Under the pieces are notes generated by a model, which had not been told where the DNA came from, made no database searches, and saw nothing but the letters and a program-made list of their open reading frames with translations. From Microbacterium saperdae (lineage in GTDB: Bacteria; Actinomycetota; Actinomycetes; Actinomycetales; Microbacteriaceae): a stretch of 64,000 bases of DNA. The position numbers and the translations under genes were made by a program. The first letter of the stretch is position 1; every line of letters begins with the position of its first letter. The stretch lies in contig NZ_VFOX01000001.1 in NCBI RefSeq assembly GCF_006716345.1, positions 1,488,001 to 1,552,000 of the forward strand, written 5' to 3'. This document shows positions 19,401 through 30,671 of this stretch, in pieces.

Positions 19401-19862
19401 GAGACCGACGGCGTGGTCACGGCCGGAGGCATCCCGTTGGAGCCGTCGGAGTACGAGCTCGTGCTGGAGACCACCGGACGGCCCGAAGGGGAGGCGCTCG
19501 CGATCGTCCCGACCGGCGGTTTCGTGCTGCTCGACACGCAGACGACACCGGAGCTGGAGGCCGAGGGCCTCGCGCGCGACGTCATCCGTGCTGTGCAGGA
19601 GACGCGCAAGAACGCGGACTTCGACGTGAGCGACCGCATCCGTCTGGACCTGCGTTTCGCGAGCGATGAGGATGCGGATGCCGTCTCGGCCGCCTTCGAG
19701 ATCGCCGAGGTCGCGGGGGAGACGCTCGCCCTGGAGCACTCGTTGTCGCGCGGCGATGCGGAGCTGCCGTTCGCCGAGTTCACTGCCGTGATCCCGAAGG
19801 GGACGTACGCCAACCGCGAGGACTTCACGATCGCCGTCAGCCGGATCGGAGCAGGAGCATGA
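16500..19862 (+). CDS. ileS: Isoleucyl-tRNA synthetase
   Basis: A 1120-residue class I synthetase of the longer, eukaryote-like IleS type common in actinobacteria. The HIGH motif appears as [15 protein letters not shown] near residue 65 and KMSKS as [16 protein letters not shown] near residue 658. The editing domain and a long C-terminal extension are present. Expression is controlled by the T-box RNA just upstream. The ATG at 16500 begins [13 protein letters not shown]. No Shine-Dalgarno lies at normal distance. Its stop overlaps the folC start (ATGA). Confidence 0.96.
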   Translation: MTYPRSSFGPAADTSNSTVAPSPRFPQIEEEVLAFWEADDTFRASIAQREGSPEWVFYDGPPFANGLPHYGHLLTGYAKDVFPRFQTMTGHKVDRVFGWDTHGLPAELEAMKQLGITEKSEIEAMGIDVFNAKAKSSVLAYTHEWQDYVTRQARWVDFERGYKTLDLGYMESVLWAFKTLYDKGLAYEGYRVLPYCWRDETPLSAHELRMDDDVYQMRQDPSVTVTFPLTGAKAEALGLTGVRALAWTTTPWTLPTNLALAVGPEIEYVVLPAGPNGAADVHQAAGTTDAAVEASAHRYLLARELLGGYAKDLGYEGIDDALAAVDATVRGAELEDVTYDRLFDYYADEETYGTENAWRILVDDYVTVSDGTGIVHQAPAYGEDDQRVAGAAGIPTILSLDDGGRFLPNVTDVAGELWMDANTPLVRLIRENGRLIRLQSYEHSYPHCWRCRNPLIYKAVSSWFIRVTDIKDDMLANNEQITWVPENVKHGQFGKWLEGARDWSISRNRYWGSPIPIWKSDDPEYPRVDAYGSLEDLERDFGTLPRNPEGEIDLHRPYIDDLTRPNPDDPTGKSTMRRIEDVFDVWFDSGSMPYAQVHYPFENQEWFDSHAPADFIVEYIGQTRGWFYVMHVLSTALFDRPAFTGVSCHGIVLGSDGYKMSKSLRNYPDVSEVLDRDGSDAMRWFLMSSSVLRGGNLAVTEEGIRSGVREFLLPLWNSWYFFATYANASGSDGYEAMWRTDSTDVLDRYILARLGDLVREVRVDLEGLDSTTAAARLRDFAEVLTNWYIRRSRDRFWVGVTEDPKSREAFDTLYTVLETLTRVAAPLVPLISERVWQGLTGGRSVHLTDWPDDAQFPAADEIRDAMDAVRELSSVGNALRKKEKLRVRLPLARLTVVSPLAVTLGQFEDILREELNVKSVELVPLAEDTAVSYGIDHRLSVNARAAGPRLGKNVQTVIKAAKAGDWSETDGVVTAGGIPLEPSEYELVLETTGRPEGEALAIVPTGGFVLLDTQTTPELEAEGLARDVIRAVQETRKNADFDVSDRIRLDLRFASDEDADAVSAAFEIAEVAGETLALEHSLSRGDAELPFAEFTAVIPKGTYANREDFTIAVSRIGAGA

Positions 19863-21211
19863 GCGACAAGGACAGGGCGGATGCCGTCTACGAGACTCTC
19901 CTGAGTCGCGCGGGGGAGCGCTGGGTGCAGCCGCGCAAGGAGCGCACTGCGCGGATCCTGGCGTATCTGGATGACCCGCAGCGCACCTACCGCGTCGTGC
20001 ACATCACCGGCACGAACGGCAAGACCTCCACCGCGCGCATGATCGAGAGCCTGCTGCGGGCGCACGAGCTGCGTACCGGACTGTTCACGAGCCCGCACCT
20101 GGAGCGCTTCACCGAGCGGATCATGATCGACGGCGAACCGATCGCGGATGCGGCGTTCGCCGACGCCTGGGACGAGATCGAGCCATTCGTCGGGATCGTC
20201 GACGCCGAGCTGGAGGCCGACGGCGAGGAACCGCTGACGTTCTTCGAGCTGTTGACCGTGCTCGCCTTCGTGGCGGTCGCGGATGCGCCCGTGGATGTGC
20301 TGGTGCTCGAGGTCGGCATGGGCGGGGAGTGGGACTCCACGAACACGGCGGATGGAGACGTCGCGGTGTTCGCGCCGATCGACATCGACCACGCGGACCG
20401 CCTGGGCCGCACGATCGCCGAGATCGCGCAGGTCAAGGCCGGGATCATCAAGGAGGGCGCGGCGGTCGTGTCCGCTCAGCAGCCGGCCGAGGCCGCAGAG
20501 GTCCTGCGCCGGGTCGCCGCCGAACGCAACGCGACCATCGCCTTCGAGGGCGACGAGTTCGGCCTCACAGACCAGAAGCTCGCCGTCGGCGGCCAGCTCC
20601 TCTCGATCCGCGGGCTCGCGGGGGAGTACTCCGAGGAGTACCTGCCGCTGTACGGCGCGCACCAGGGGCACAACGCCGCCCTCGCCGTGGCCGCGGTCGA
20701 GTCCCTCATCGGCGGTGCCTCCCAGCGGATCGCGGGCGACATCATCTCCGACGGACTGCAGGGCACCACCTCACCGGGACGTCTGCAGCTTCTGGGCATC
20801 GCCCCCACGGTGGTCGTGGATGCTGCGCACAATCCGCACGGCGCGCAGGCGCTCGCGCAGGCGCTGGACGACAGCTTCGACTTCGACGAGTGGGGTCTGG
20901 TGCTGGGCGTCCTGGGAGACAAGGACGCGGCGGGAATCGTCGCGCAGCTCGCCCCCGGAGTCGCGCACGTGTTCGCCACGGCCCCCGACTCCGACCGGGC
21001 GAGTGATGCGGATGCCATCGCCGACCTCGTCGAGCAGACCGGTCACCGCGCCACCGTGCACCACACCTTGGCCGAGGCCGCGGATGCCGCCCGCGAATGG
21101 GCCGCATCGTCCGACCGTCGTGCCGTCGTCATCGCCGGATCCGTCGTGCTCGCCGGTGAGGCCATCGCGCTGTCGGAGGAAGAGGACTGGAAGTCGGGGT
21201 GGCGCGCATGA
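19859..21211 (+). CDS. folC: Dihydrofolate synthase / folylpolyglutamate synthase
   Basis: A 450-residue Mur-ligase-family enzyme that adds glutamate to dihydropteroate and to tetrahydrofolates. The P-loop [14 protein letters not shown] is near residue 48. Other landmarks are [28 protein letters not shown] and the C-terminal [15 protein letters not shown]. It is coupled to ileS upstream by an ATGA overlap and to the DUF4233 gene downstream in the same way. The folC-DUF4233-ndk order is standard in actinobacteria. Confidence 0.95.
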   Translation: MSDKDRADAVYETLLSRAGERWVQPRKERTARILAYLDDPQRTYRVVHITGTNGKTSTARMIESLLRAHELRTGLFTSPHLERFTERIMIDGEPIADAAFADAWDEIEPFVGIVDAELEADGEEPLTFFELLTVLAFVAVADAPVDVLVLEVGMGGEWDSTNTADGDVAVFAPIDIDHADRLGRTIAEIAQVKAGIIKEGAAVVSAQQPAEAAEVLRRVAAERNATIAFEGDEFGLTDQKLAVGGQLLSIRGLAGEYSEEYLPLYGAHQGHNAALAVAAVESLIGGASQRIAGDIISDGLQGTTSPGRLQLLGIAPTVVVDAAHNPHGAQALAQALDDSFDFDEWGLVLGVLGDKDAAGIVAQLAPGVAHVFATAPDSDRASDADAIADLVEQTGHRATVHHTLAEAADAAREWAASSDRRAVVIAGSVVLAGEAIALSEEEDWKSGWRA

Positions 21212-21621
21212 GCGCGGACGCGACGCCGGCCCGTGCTCCTCGGCCCCCGCGCACGCTGGTGCAGAAGCTGGCGCCGATCGTCCTCGGCTTCGAGGCGATC
21301 GTCGTCTTCCTCGCCGGGCTCACGGTGTTCGGGCTGAAGGCGCTGCCCGCCGGCATCGAGCAGTGGTGGGCGATCGTGGGCGGTGCCGTCCTGGCACTCG
21401 CCTGCATCGCGATCGCGGGTATGGCGGCGAAGCCCTGGGCGATCACGGCGGGATGGGTCATCCAGGTGATCGTCGCCCTCTCCGCCATCCTCGTTCCCGC
21501 GATCCTGCTCGTCGTCGTGATTTTCGGCGGCATGTGGGCGTATGCGACCATCGGAGGGGCCCGATTGGACGCACGACGTCCCGCCGAGCCCTCGACAGAG
21601 ACTCAGACAGAGAGTGAATGA
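21208..21621 (+). CDS. DUF4233 membrane protein
   Basis: A 137-residue integral membrane protein with about four hydrophobic segments between residues 20 and 115 and a charged C-terminus. It matches the DUF4233 family, which regularly follows folC in actinobacteria; its function is unknown. The ATG at 21208 was chosen because it lies in the ATGA overlap with the folC stop. A GTG 9 nt earlier is also in frame. ndk begins 1 nt after its stop codon. Confidence 0.87.
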   Translation: MSADATPARAPRPPRTLVQKLAPIVLGFEAIVVFLAGLTVFGLKALPAGIEQWWAIVGGAVLALACIAIAGMAAKPWAITAGWVIQVIVALSAILVPAILLVVVIFGGMWAYATIGGARLDARRPAEPSTETQTESE

Positions 21622-21622
21622 C

Positions 21623-22039
21623 ATGGCCACCGAAGAAACCCTCGTCCTCGTCAAGCCCGACGGCGTCGCGCGCGGCCTGACCGGCGCGATCCTCGCCCGC
21701 ATCGAAGCGAAGGGCTACGCGCTCGTCGACATCCGTCTCGTGGAGCCGGATCGCGACCTGCTCGCCGAGCACTACGCAGAGCATGAGGGAAAGCCGTTCT
21801 ACGAGCCGCTCCTCGAGTTCATGCTCTCCGGCCCCTCGGTCGCCATCCGTCTCGCGGGCAACCGCGTGATCGAGGGCTTCCGTTCCCTCGCCGGCACGAC
21901 CGACCCGACCACCGCCGCACCTGGCACGATCCGTGGCGACTTCGGTCGCGACTGGGGGCTCAAGGTGCAGCAGAACCTGGTGCACGGCTCCGACAGCCCC
22001 GAGTCCGCGGCGCGCGAGCTCGGCATCTGGTTCGACTGA
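21623..22039 (+). CDS. ndk: Nucleoside diphosphate kinase
   Basis: A 138-residue enzyme that transfers the gamma phosphate of NTPs to NDPs through a phosphohistidine. ETLVLVKPDGVARGL at the N-terminus and the active-site histidine in NLVHGSDSPESAARE are both present. The length is exactly that of the family. Translation is likely coupled to the DUF4233 gene just upstream. The ileS-folC-DUF4233-ndk operon ends in the strong hairpin at 22047-22090. Confidence 0.97.
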   Translation: MATEETLVLVKPDGVARGLTGAILARIEAKGYALVDIRLVEPDRDLLAEHYAEHEGKPFYEPLLEFMLSGPSVAIRLAGNRVIEGFRSLAGTTDPTTAAPGTIRGDFGRDWGLKVQQNLVHGSDSPESAARELGIWFD

Positions 22040-22046
22040 GCCCGTT

Positions 22047-22090
22047 CATACGAAGGCCCGCCCACTGCAAAGTGGGCGGGCCTTCGTATG
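22047..22090. terminator. Bidirectional terminator between ndk and the VKOR gene
   Basis: A perfect 20-bp inverted repeat (22047-22066 / 22071-22090) closed by a GCAA tetraloop, which is a GNRA loop. It lies 7 nt after ndk and faces the convergent gene ending at 22215. There is no long T-run, as is common in high-GC actinobacteria. Confidence 0.85.
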
Positions 22091-22128
22091 CCGCGCCCAC
22101 GGTGCGCTAGCGGTTGGCCTTTTCTAAA

Positions 22129-22191
22129 AGTTGCGCTCGGGGTCCTGCACGCGTGGCGTGTGGAGCCCCGACCCTGTGTGGAGCGTCAACT
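22129..22191. repeat. Imperfect long hairpin in the ndk-VKOR gap
   Basis: AGTTGCGCTC (22129-22138) pairs with GAGCGTCAACT (22181-22191) with one extra base. Inside, TCGGGG (22137-22142) and CCCCGA (22166-22171) offer an alternative pairing. The left flank TTTTCTAAAA is unusually AT-rich for this genome. I see no ORF here. It could be a second terminator for the minus-strand gene, a small RNA or a dispersed repeat. Confidence 0.4.
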
Positions 22192-22214
22192 AAAGCGCGA
22201 GCTTGGGGCGCAGA

Positions 22215-22832
22215 TCAGAAGATCATGCCGATGACCTCGCCGAGAAGGTCGAGGCCGCGCAGCTGTACCAGGAGGATGATGAACGCATAGGCGAGCACAG
22301 TCGCCAGGGGAACCCAGGCCATCAGGCTGTTCGCCCGTGCCTGAACCTTCTCATTGCGAGTGAAGGTGCCGTTCCTGGTGAGATGCAGCATGGTGGCGAA
22401 GAACGTCGGGATGGTCACCGACCAGGTGAGCATGCACCAGGGGCACAGCACGCCGAGGTTCGAGGCGTAGAGGCTCTGTCCGATCAGCCAGCACACGAAG
22501 ACGAAGGCGAGGGTGACGCCAGCGCCGAAGGTCGCCCAGAACCAGCGCGGGAAACGTGCTCCGGCGAGCAAGGCGACGCCGACGAAGAGCGGAGCCATCC
22601 AGCCGGCGATTCCGAGGATCGGGTTCGGGAAGCCGAACACCTCGCCCTGCCAGGATCCGAGGTTCTTGCCGCACTGGATCATCACGCTGACGTTGCAGCT
22701 CAGATCTGCCTCGGGGTTCGCGAGCTGGATGAACTTGTCCATCGTGAGCTGGAAGGCGGCGAACCACCCGATCACACTCGCGATGATCAGCCAGACGGCG
22801 TAGATGACGGGGCGGGTGCGCTGCTCGCTCAT
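22215..22832 (-). CDS. Vitamin K epoxide reductase family membrane protein
   Basis: A 205-residue polytopic membrane protein of the VKOR family. In bacteria this family reoxidises extracytoplasmic disulfide-forming proteins using quinone. The redox motif CPWC is in NLGVLCPWCMLTWS, and the loop cysteine pair is in LSCNVSVMIQCGKNLG. About five hydrophobic segments fit. Usual partners are DsbA-like proteins, but none is adjacent. The ATG follows a GATAAT box by 6 nt, so the mRNA is probably leaderless. Confidence 0.9.
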   Translation of the reverse strand: MSEQRTRPVIYAVWLIIASVIGWFAAFQLTMDKFIQLANPEADLSCNVSVMIQCGKNLGSWQGEVFGFPNPILGIAGWMAPLFVGVALLAGARFPRWFWATFGAGVTLAFVFVCWLIGQSLYASNLGVLCPWCMLTWSVTIPTFFATMLHLTRNGTFTRNEKVQARANSLMAWVPLATVLAYAFIILLVQLRGLDLLGEVIGMIF

Positions 22833-22838
22833 ATGTGG

Positions 22839-22844
22839 ATTATC
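22839..22844 (-). promoter_or_regulatory. -10 box of VKOR gene, leaderless start
   Basis: GATAAT on the minus strand, 6 nt before the ATG at 22832. It is a near-consensus -10. Confidence 0.55.
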
Positions 22845-23112
22845 TCAGCGACGGCTATGGATGTGGCGTGAACGCACCGGAGAAAACACCGCGTCGGAGC
22901 CGAGATGCCACGATCGGGCTCACATGATGCGATAATGGCCTGTGATGCGATGAGCGGCGCCGCCGTCACACGTATTGACGCAGACTTCGGGGCCCCATGC
23001 CCCAGCGATCAGAGCCATGAGCCGGTCGCAGACGGAATGAGTTCGCGACACCTGCGGGTGCCGCATGAGATTTCGCGGAGCACCTAGTGCCCGCGCAGGG
23101 AGCAAGCCAGAG

Positions 23113-25692
23113 ATGGCCGACGAGAACAATGACAACAACACCCCTACCCTCGACTTCCCGGCTGACGCCGCGGAGCAGCTGACGGAGCCCACGGCTCCCG
23201 ACGCAGAGGTCGCGCCCCAGGAAGCGGCCGAGGTCCCGACGGATCTCGCCACGACGGACGGCGACTCGACCGTGCCCGCTGAGGAGAATGCTGCAGAGGA
23301 TGCTCCGGTCGAGGAGGACGCCCCGGTAGCGGATGCCGTGGCTGATGAGACTCCCTCCGAGGATGGTTCTGCTGCGGTGGATGCTCCTGCTGACGAGGCT
23401 CCCGCTGAGGAAGCTCCCGCCGAGGAGGCTCCGGCTGAGGAGGCTCCCGCCGAGGACGCTCCCACCGAGGAGGCGCCGTCCGACGACGCTTCCGCAGCGG
23501 AGGCCCCCGCCGCAGAGATTCCTGCTGCACCCGAGGAGCCTGCCGCTCCGGCCCCGGTCACCGCGGTCTCGCTGGGACTGCTGCCCGAGGTCTTCGTCTC
23601 GCAGGTCTCCACGCAGCTCCACTTCTACGCACCGGCGATCGTCCCGCTGCCCGCACGCCCCGAGCGTGAGCGGATCTTCGACCGCATCGCCGAGCGCGAG
23701 CAGCCGCAGGAGGAGTCGACATCGGCCCGCCGCGGTCGCCGCCGCCGCGGAGGCTCCGACGGAGACGACCAGCGCGAAGAGCCGCGCCAGCGTCAGCGCG
23801 TCGTCGAGTACATCACCGAGCCCAAGGCCATCAAGGGTTCCACCCGCCTGGAGGCGAAGAAGCAGCGCCGCCGTGACGGTCGCGATGCCGGCCGTCGCCG
23901 CCCTGTGGTGACCGAGGCCGAGTTCCTCGCCCGCCGCGAGTCCGTCGACCGCATGATGGTGGTCCGCTCGAAGAACGGCCGCACCCAGATCGGCGTCCTC
24001 GAAGACGGCGTCCTCGTCGAGCACTACGTGGCCCGCAACCAGGATGCGTCGCTGATCGGGAACGTCTACCTCGGTCGCGTGCAGAACGTGCTCCCGAGCA
24101 TGGAGGCCGCGTTCGTCGACATCGGCCGCGGCCGCAACGCGGTGCTGTACTCCGGCGAGGTCGACTGGGACGGCGTCGAGACCGGCAACCAGCCCCGCCG
24201 CATCGAGCTCGCTCTGAAGCCGGGCGACCGTGTGCTGGTGCAGGTCACGAAGGACCCGGTCGGGCACAAGGGCGCACGGCTGACGAGTCAGATCTCCCTG
24301 CCCGGCCGCTACCTCGTGTACGTGCCCGGTGGATCGATGAACGGCATCAGCCGCAAGCTCCCCGACAACGAGCGCGCGCGCCTCAAGCGCATCCTGAAGG
24401 AGGTCCTGCCGGAATCCTCCGGCGTGATCGTCCGCACGGCCGCCGAGGGCGCGACGGAAGACCAGCTCACCCGCGACGTGCAGCGCCTCACCAGCCAGTG
24501 GGAGCACATCCAGAAGCAGGTCGAGAACCAGCAGGCTCCCGCGCTCCTGCACGCTGAGCCTGACCTGCTCGTCAAGATCGTCCGTGACGTCTTCAACGAG
24601 GACTTCACGAAGATGCTGATCCAGGGCGAAGAGGCGCAGCGCACCATCCGCGCCTACCTCGAGAGCGTCGCCCCCGATCTGCTCGAGCGTGTCGACTCCT
24701 ACGAGGACGAGACCGATCCCTTCGACGCGTTCCGGATCACCGAGCAGATCGAGAAGGCCCTCGACCGCAAGGTCTGGCTGCCCTCCGGCGGTTCGCTCGT
24801 GATCGACCGCACCGAGGCCATGACCGTGGTCGACGTCAACACCGGGAAGTTCGTCGGTTCCGGCGGCAACCTGGAGGAGACGGTCACCAAGAACAACCTC
24901 GAGGCCGCGGAGGAGATCGTCCGGCAGCTGCGCCTGCGCGACATCGGCGGCATCATCGTCGTCGACTTCATCGACATGGTGCTCGAGTCGAACCGCGACC
25001 TCGTGCTGCGGCGTCTGATCGAATGCCTGAGCCGCGACCGCACGAAGCACCAGGTCGCCGAGGTCACCTCGCTCGGACTCGTGCAGATGACCCGTAAGAA
25101 GCTCGGGCTCGGCCTGCTGGAGACCTTCAGCGAGGCGTGCGAGGTCTGCGCCGGTCGCGGCGTGATCGTGCACCACGACCCGGTCGTGAAGCACCGCTCC
25201 AACGGCAACGGGAACAGCAACGGCAACAGCCAGAGCAACGGCAACGGCAACCAGAGCGGCCGTCGTCAGCGCGGCGGCAACGGCAACGGCAACGGCGGCG
25301 GTCAGAACCAGAGCGCCCCGCCCGCGGCGACGGTGACGCACAGCATCCCCGAGGGCGCGAAGTCCGCACTCGCGCAGATCGCCGCCTCGACGCTCGCGCC
25401 GAACGCCGAGGTCGCCGAGGTCGCCGTCGAGCTCCCCGAAGCGACGACCGAGGCTCCTGCCAAGGCCGAGCGCCCCAAGAAGGCTCGCAAGAAGCGGGGG
25501 GCTGACCGCAACGGTCCGAAGTCGCCTGCCGAGCAGCTGCTCGACTCGGTGCTGGACGCTCTTCCCGAGCCCAAGGCGCCCGGTCAGGGCCGTGGGCGGC
25601 GTCGGGTCAGCACTGCTGCCCTGACCGGCACCCCGGTGTCGGTGAACGGCGAGAGCTCAGCGCCGGTCGCGAGCGGGGATCCTGAGGCCTGA
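23113..25692 (+). CDS. rne: Ribonuclease E/G
   Basis: An 859-residue endoribonuclease of mRNA decay and rRNA maturation. Residues 1-150 are an acidic Pro/Ala/Glu-rich region with six 15-bp tandem units (EAPAE, 23395-23484), followed by a basic Arg-rich stretch. The S1 domain starts near residue 316 (NVYLGRVQNVLPSMEAAF). The DNase I-like catalytic part has VVDVNTGKFVG near 573 and VVDFIDM near 617, and the Zn-link cysteines are in CEVCAGRG near 676. The C-terminus holds an Asn/Gly low-complexity region (from 25198). The ATG at 23113 follows GGGAG; an in-frame ATG at 23065 is less likely. The 280-nt upstream gap holds a GATAAT box at 22931-22936 that may be its -10. Confidence 0.94.
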   Translation: MADENNDNNTPTLDFPADAAEQLTEPTAPDAEVAPQEAAEVPTDLATTDGDSTVPAEENAAEDAPVEEDAPVADAVADETPSEDGSAAVDAPADEAPAEEAPAEEAPAEEAPAEDAPTEEAPSDDASAAEAPAAEIPAAPEEPAAPAPVTAVSLGLLPEVFVSQVSTQLHFYAPAIVPLPARPERERIFDRIAEREQPQEESTSARRGRRRRGGSDGDDQREEPRQRQRVVEYITEPKAIKGSTRLEAKKQRRRDGRDAGRRRPVVTEAEFLARRESVDRMMVVRSKNGRTQIGVLEDGVLVEHYVARNQDASLIGNVYLGRVQNVLPSMEAAFVDIGRGRNAVLYSGEVDWDGVETGNQPRRIELALKPGDRVLVQVTKDPVGHKGARLTSQISLPGRYLVYVPGGSMNGISRKLPDNERARLKRILKEVLPESSGVIVRTAAEGATEDQLTRDVQRLTSQWEHIQKQVENQQAPALLHAEPDLLVKIVRDVFNEDFTKMLIQGEEAQRTIRAYLESVAPDLLERVDSYEDETDPFDAFRITEQIEKALDRKVWLPSGGSLVIDRTEAMTVVDVNTGKFVGSGGNLEETVTKNNLEAAEEIVRQLRLRDIGGIIVVDFIDMVLESNRDLVLRRLIECLSRDRTKHQVAEVTSLGLVQMTRKKLGLGLLETFSEACEVCAGRGVIVHHDPVVKHRSNGNGNSNGNSQSNGNGNQSGRRQRGGNGNGNGGGQNQSAPPAATVTHSIPEGAKSALAQIAASTLAPNAEVAEVAVELPEATTEAPAKAERPKKARKKRGADRNGPKSPAEQLLDSVLDALPEPKAPGQGRGRRRVSTAALTGTPVSVNGESSAPVASGDPEA

Positions 25693-25923
25693 GGCGATCA
25701 GTCGTCTCACCAGTTCCTTGCCGCCGACGTGCTGAGCGCCGGCTGTGAGGAGACGGGGGATGATCTCCTCCGGAACGTCGTAGTGGTCGAGGTCGAACGC
25801 GCGCGCGGGCACATCGTGCGCCCGTGCGAACGCGTGCAGTTCATCCAGGTTGTCGTCGCTGACCAGGTGCGCCCAGAGTCGACCGTGGGCGGGCCAGAGC
25901 GGGTCGTCGACGAGTATGGTCAT
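25657..25923 (-). CDS. DUF4031 domain protein
   Basis: An 88-residue small protein with the family pattern TILVDDPLWPAHGRLWAHLVSDDNLDELHAFA...FDLDHYDVPEE. Its function is unknown. Its 3' end overlaps the 3' end of rne by 36 nt on the opposite strand. The ATG follows a TAGGCT box by 7 nt, so it is probably leaderless. It is divergent from the rplU promoter. Confidence 0.87.
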   Translation of the reverse strand: MTILVDDPLWPAHGRLWAHLVSDDNLDELHAFARAHDVPARAFDLDHYDVPEEIIPRLLTAGAQHVGGKELVRRLIASGLRIPARDRR

Positions 25924-25930
25924 TTTGTCA

Positions 25931-25936
25931 GCCTAT
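25931..25936 (-). promoter_or_regulatory. -10 box of DUF4031 gene, leaderless start
   Basis: TAGGCT on the minus strand, 7 nt before the ATG at 25923. Confidence 0.5.
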
Positions 25937-25961
25937 GGCCGGACACACCCCGTGGCTCACT

Positions 25962-25990
25962 TTGCGACAGGGTCCGGCATCCGGTAAAGT
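25962..25990 (+). promoter_or_regulatory. Promoter of the rplU-rpmA operon
   Basis: -35 TTGCGA (25962-25967), 17-nt spacer, -10 TAAAGT (25985-25990). It gives a leader of about 138 nt before rplU, which contains a small hairpin GGAGC-N5-GCTCC at 26101-26115. Confidence 0.6.
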
Positions 25991-26134
25991 AGTCCCTTGG
26001 TGCGTATGCCGCCCCGTCCTCGTCGGTCGGAGTGGAGAGCCTTGCGTTCGCACCCGCCGCCCGCGGTGCATGCAAGCAACAGTCTTCCCGTGAGATTCTC
26101 GGAGCGCTTTGCTCCCCAACGAAACAGGTATGAA

Positions 26135-26443
26135 GTGGTTTACGCAGTAGTGCGCGCCGGTGGGCGGCAGGAGAAGGTCGAGGTCGGCACGATCGTTCAG
26201 CTCGATCGTGTGAAGGCTGCCCAGGGCGAGAACATCGAGCTCGCGGCCGTGCTGCTCGTCGATGGCACCTCTGTGACCACCGACGCTGACAAGCTCGCGA
26301 AGGTCAAGGTCACGGCTGAGGTCATCGGCAACCTGCGCGGACCGAAGATCATCATCCAGAAGTACAAGAACAAGACCGGCTACAAGAAGCGTCAGGGCCA
26401 CCGCCAGGAGCTCACGCGCGTCAAGATCACCGGCATCAAGTAA
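26135..26443 (+). CDS. rplU: 50S ribosomal protein L21
   Basis: A 102-residue ribosomal protein with the L21 N-terminus [17 protein letters not shown] and C-terminus [24 protein letters not shown]. The GTG at 26135 gives the standard MVYAVV start; earlier in-frame starts would add non-homologous sequence. rpmA follows 19 nt downstream, as in most bacteria. Confidence 0.97.
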   Translation: MVYAVVRAGGRQEKVEVGTIVQLDRVKAAQGENIELAAVLLVDGTSVTTDADKLAKVKVTAEVIGNLRGPKIIIQKYKNKTGYKKRQGHRQELTRVKITGIK

Positions 26444-26462
26444 AGACCGAGGAGACCAGGAC

Positions 26463-26720
26463 ATGGCACATAAAAAGGGCGCAAGCTCCACCCGTAACGG
26501 TCGTGACTCCAACGCACAGCGCCTCGGCGTGAAGCGCTTCGGCGGTCAGCAGGTCAACGCCGGCGAGATCATCGTCCGCCAGCGCGGCACGCACTTCCAC
26601 CCCGGCGTGAACGTCGGCCGTGGCGGAGACGACACGCTGTTCGCTCTGGCCGCAGGCGCGGTCCAGTTCGGCGCCAAGGGTGGCCGCAAGGTCATCAACA
26701 TCGTCGTCGCCGGCGAGTAA
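26463..26720 (+). CDS. rpmA: 50S ribosomal protein L27
   Basis: An 85-residue ribosomal protein starting [28 protein letters not shown], the mature-type N-terminus that reaches the peptidyl-transferase centre. It lacks the N-terminal cleaved extension seen in Firmicutes. GAGGAGACC upstream serves as Shine-Dalgarno. It is followed by a GC-rich hairpin before obgE. Confidence 0.97.
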   Translation: MAHKKGASSTRNGRDSNAQRLGVKRFGGQQVNAGEIIVRQRGTHFHPGVNVGRGGDDTLFALAAGAVQFGAKGGRKVINIVVAGE

Positions 26721-26750
26721 TCGCAGCACGACACACACAATCATCCGGTT

Positions 26751-26774
26751 CGGGGCGGGCTTCGGCTCGCCCCG
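26751..26774 (+). terminator. Hairpin between rpmA and obgE (attenuator or partial terminator)
   Basis: A 10-bp GC-rich stem (26751-26760 / 26765-26774, one G-T pair) with a TTCG tetraloop and no T-run. It would allow ribosomal-protein transcripts to exceed those of obgE. Confidence 0.6.
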
Positions 26775-26787
26775 TCCGTGTATCTGA

Positions 26788-29075
<2,288 letters not shown>

Positions 29076-29123
29076 CCGTCTCCCAGGGACGTCACGCACC
29101 GATCCGGGTGATCCGGCACGCTC

Positions 29124-29129
29124 TAGACT
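29124..29129 (+). promoter_or_regulatory. -10 box of proA, leaderless start
   Basis: TAGACT, 6 nt before the ATG at 29136. Confidence 0.6.
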
Positions 29130-29135
29130 GGGCGG

Positions 29136-30389
29136 ATGACCGACCAGACCCCTCAGGTGCGTCTCGAGCGCGCAAAGGACGCCTCTCGCTCGATCGCCGC
29201 CCTCACGAGTGACGACAAGGCGCGTGCGCTCGAAGCCATCGCCGTCGCGCTGGAGTCGAACGCGGCTCCGATCATCGAAGCGAATGCGCTCGACATCGCC
29301 CGGGGGCGGGCCGATGGCATCGGCGAGTCGCTGATCGACCGTCTGCGTCTGGATGACAAGCGCGTCGCGGCGTTGGCGTCCGCCGTGCGTCAGGTAGCGG
29401 CTCTCCCCGACCCGGTCGGCCGGGTGGTCGGCGGGCACCGGATGCCGAACGGCGTGGCTCTCGAACAGGTGCGCGTGCCGTTCGGGGTGGTCGGAGCGAT
29501 CTACGAGGCGCGTCCCAATGTCACGGTCGACATCGCCGCCCTCGCACTGCGTTCGGGCAACGCCGTCGTGCTGCGCGGAGGAAGCGCAGCACTCGAGTCG
29601 AACACAGTCCTCGTGCGCGTCATGCGCGAGGCGCTGGAGACGGCGGGCATCACCGCCGAAGCGATCCAGACGGTGGATGACTTCGGTCGAGACGGGGCGA
29701 AGGCCCTCATGCACGGCCGCGGCTTCATCGACGTGCTCGTGCCGCGCGGCAGCGCAGGTCTGATCGAGACCGTCGTGACCGAGTCGACGGTCCCGGTGAT
29801 CGAGACAGGAGCAGGCAACGTGCACATCCTGCTCGACGAGAGCGCACCCGACGACTGGGCGCGTGACATCGTCGTGAACGCCAAGGCGCAGCGCCCGAGC
29901 GTCTGCAACGCGGTCGAGACGGTCCTCGTGCACCGCCAGGCGGCGCCGCGACTGATCCCTCTCGTCGCGAGCGCCCTGCAGAGCGAAGGCGTGAGCGTCC
30001 ACGGAGACGACATCGTCGCCGGACTCGTCTCGAACGTCATCCCCGCGACCGAGGAGGACTGGGAGACGGAGTACCTCAGCCTGGACATCGCGATCAAGGT
30101 CGTCGACTCCCTCGATGACGCGCTCGATCACATCCGCCGCTACAGCACCGGGCACACGGAGTCGATCATCTCCACGGACTCCCGCAACATCGAGCGCTTC
30201 CTCGCCGAGGTCGATTCGGCCGTCGTGATGGCGAACGCCTCGACGCGCTTCACGGACGGTGCGGAGTTCGGGTTCGGCGCCGAAGTCGGCATCTCGACGC
30301 AGAAGCTGCACGCGCGAGGTCCGATGGGGTTGGCGGAACTGACCAGCACCAAGTGGCTGGCGCGTGGATCAGGGCAGACGCGCGGCTGA
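29136..30389 (+). CDS. proA: Glutamate-5-semialdehyde dehydrogenase (gamma-glutamyl phosphate reductase)
   Basis: A 417-residue aldehyde-dehydrogenase-fold enzyme that reduces gamma-glutamyl phosphate with NADPH to the semialdehyde, the second step of proline synthesis after proB. The catalytic cysteine lies in NAKAQRPSVCNAVETVLVH near residue 255. VPFGVVGAIYEARPNVT and PRGSAGLIETV are typical. The ATG follows a TAGACT box by 6 nt, so it can be transcribed separately from proB as a leaderless mRNA. Confidence 0.96.
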   Translation: MTDQTPQVRLERAKDASRSIAALTSDDKARALEAIAVALESNAAPIIEANALDIARGRADGIGESLIDRLRLDDKRVAALASAVRQVAALPDPVGRVVGGHRMPNGVALEQVRVPFGVVGAIYEARPNVTVDIAALALRSGNAVVLRGGSAALESNTVLVRVMREALETAGITAEAIQTVDDFGRDGAKALMHGRGFIDVLVPRGSAGLIETVVTESTVPVIETGAGNVHILLDESAPDDWARDIVVNAKAQRPSVCNAVETVLVHRQAAPRLIPLVASALQSEGVSVHGDDIVAGLVSNVIPATEEDWETEYLSLDIAIKVVDSLDDALDHIRRYSTGHTESIISTDSRNIERFLAEVDSAVVMANASTRFTDGAEFGFGAEVGISTQKLHARGPMGLAELTSTKWLARGSGQTRG

Positions 30390-30440
30390 GGACTAGACTG
30401 GGGGACGCTGTACCGTACCCGGTCATGAAACGGAGCCCCG

Positions 30441-30665
30441 ATGAACCTCGTCGCACAGATCGCGATGGCCGCTGCCGAAACCGAGCACCATGGCAACGTC
30501 GCCCTCGAGACCCTCATCTTCGGGGTCATCGCGGCGATCGTGTTCGCGTTCCTCGGACTGGTGACGCTGTCCTACAAGAACGTCGCCAACCGTCACTCCG
30601 CGAAGGCCGAGGCCTGGGCTGCGAAGCACGGCAAAGACAGCCACGGGGCGGGACACGGCCACTAG
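30441..30665 (+). CDS. Small single-span membrane protein
   Basis: A 74-residue protein with an N-terminal outside segment, one transmembrane helix (about residues 24-44, LIFGVIAAIVFAFLGLVTLSY) and a basic, His-rich tail ending HGKDSHGAGHGH. I do not recognise a family. A TAGACT box at 30394-30399 would start transcription near 30406, and CGGAG precedes the ATG. It is followed 6 nt later by nadD and probably belongs to the nadD-rsfS operon. Confidence 0.8.
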   Translation: MNLVAQIAMAAAETEHHGNVALETLIFGVIAAIVFAFLGLVTLSYKNVANRHSAKAEAWAAKHGKDSHGAGHGH

Positions 30666-30671
30666 GCCCCC

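Noticed and set aside
23395..23484. Regular short repeats considered as a CRISPR-like array
   Set aside because: The units are 15 bp, contiguous, in frame and encode EAPAE; there are no spacers.
22966..25341. A 791-codon open frame on the minus strand opposite rne
   Set aside because: It mirrors RNase E codon by codon, with low-complexity Leu/Val/Asp composition, and has no start signals or motifs.
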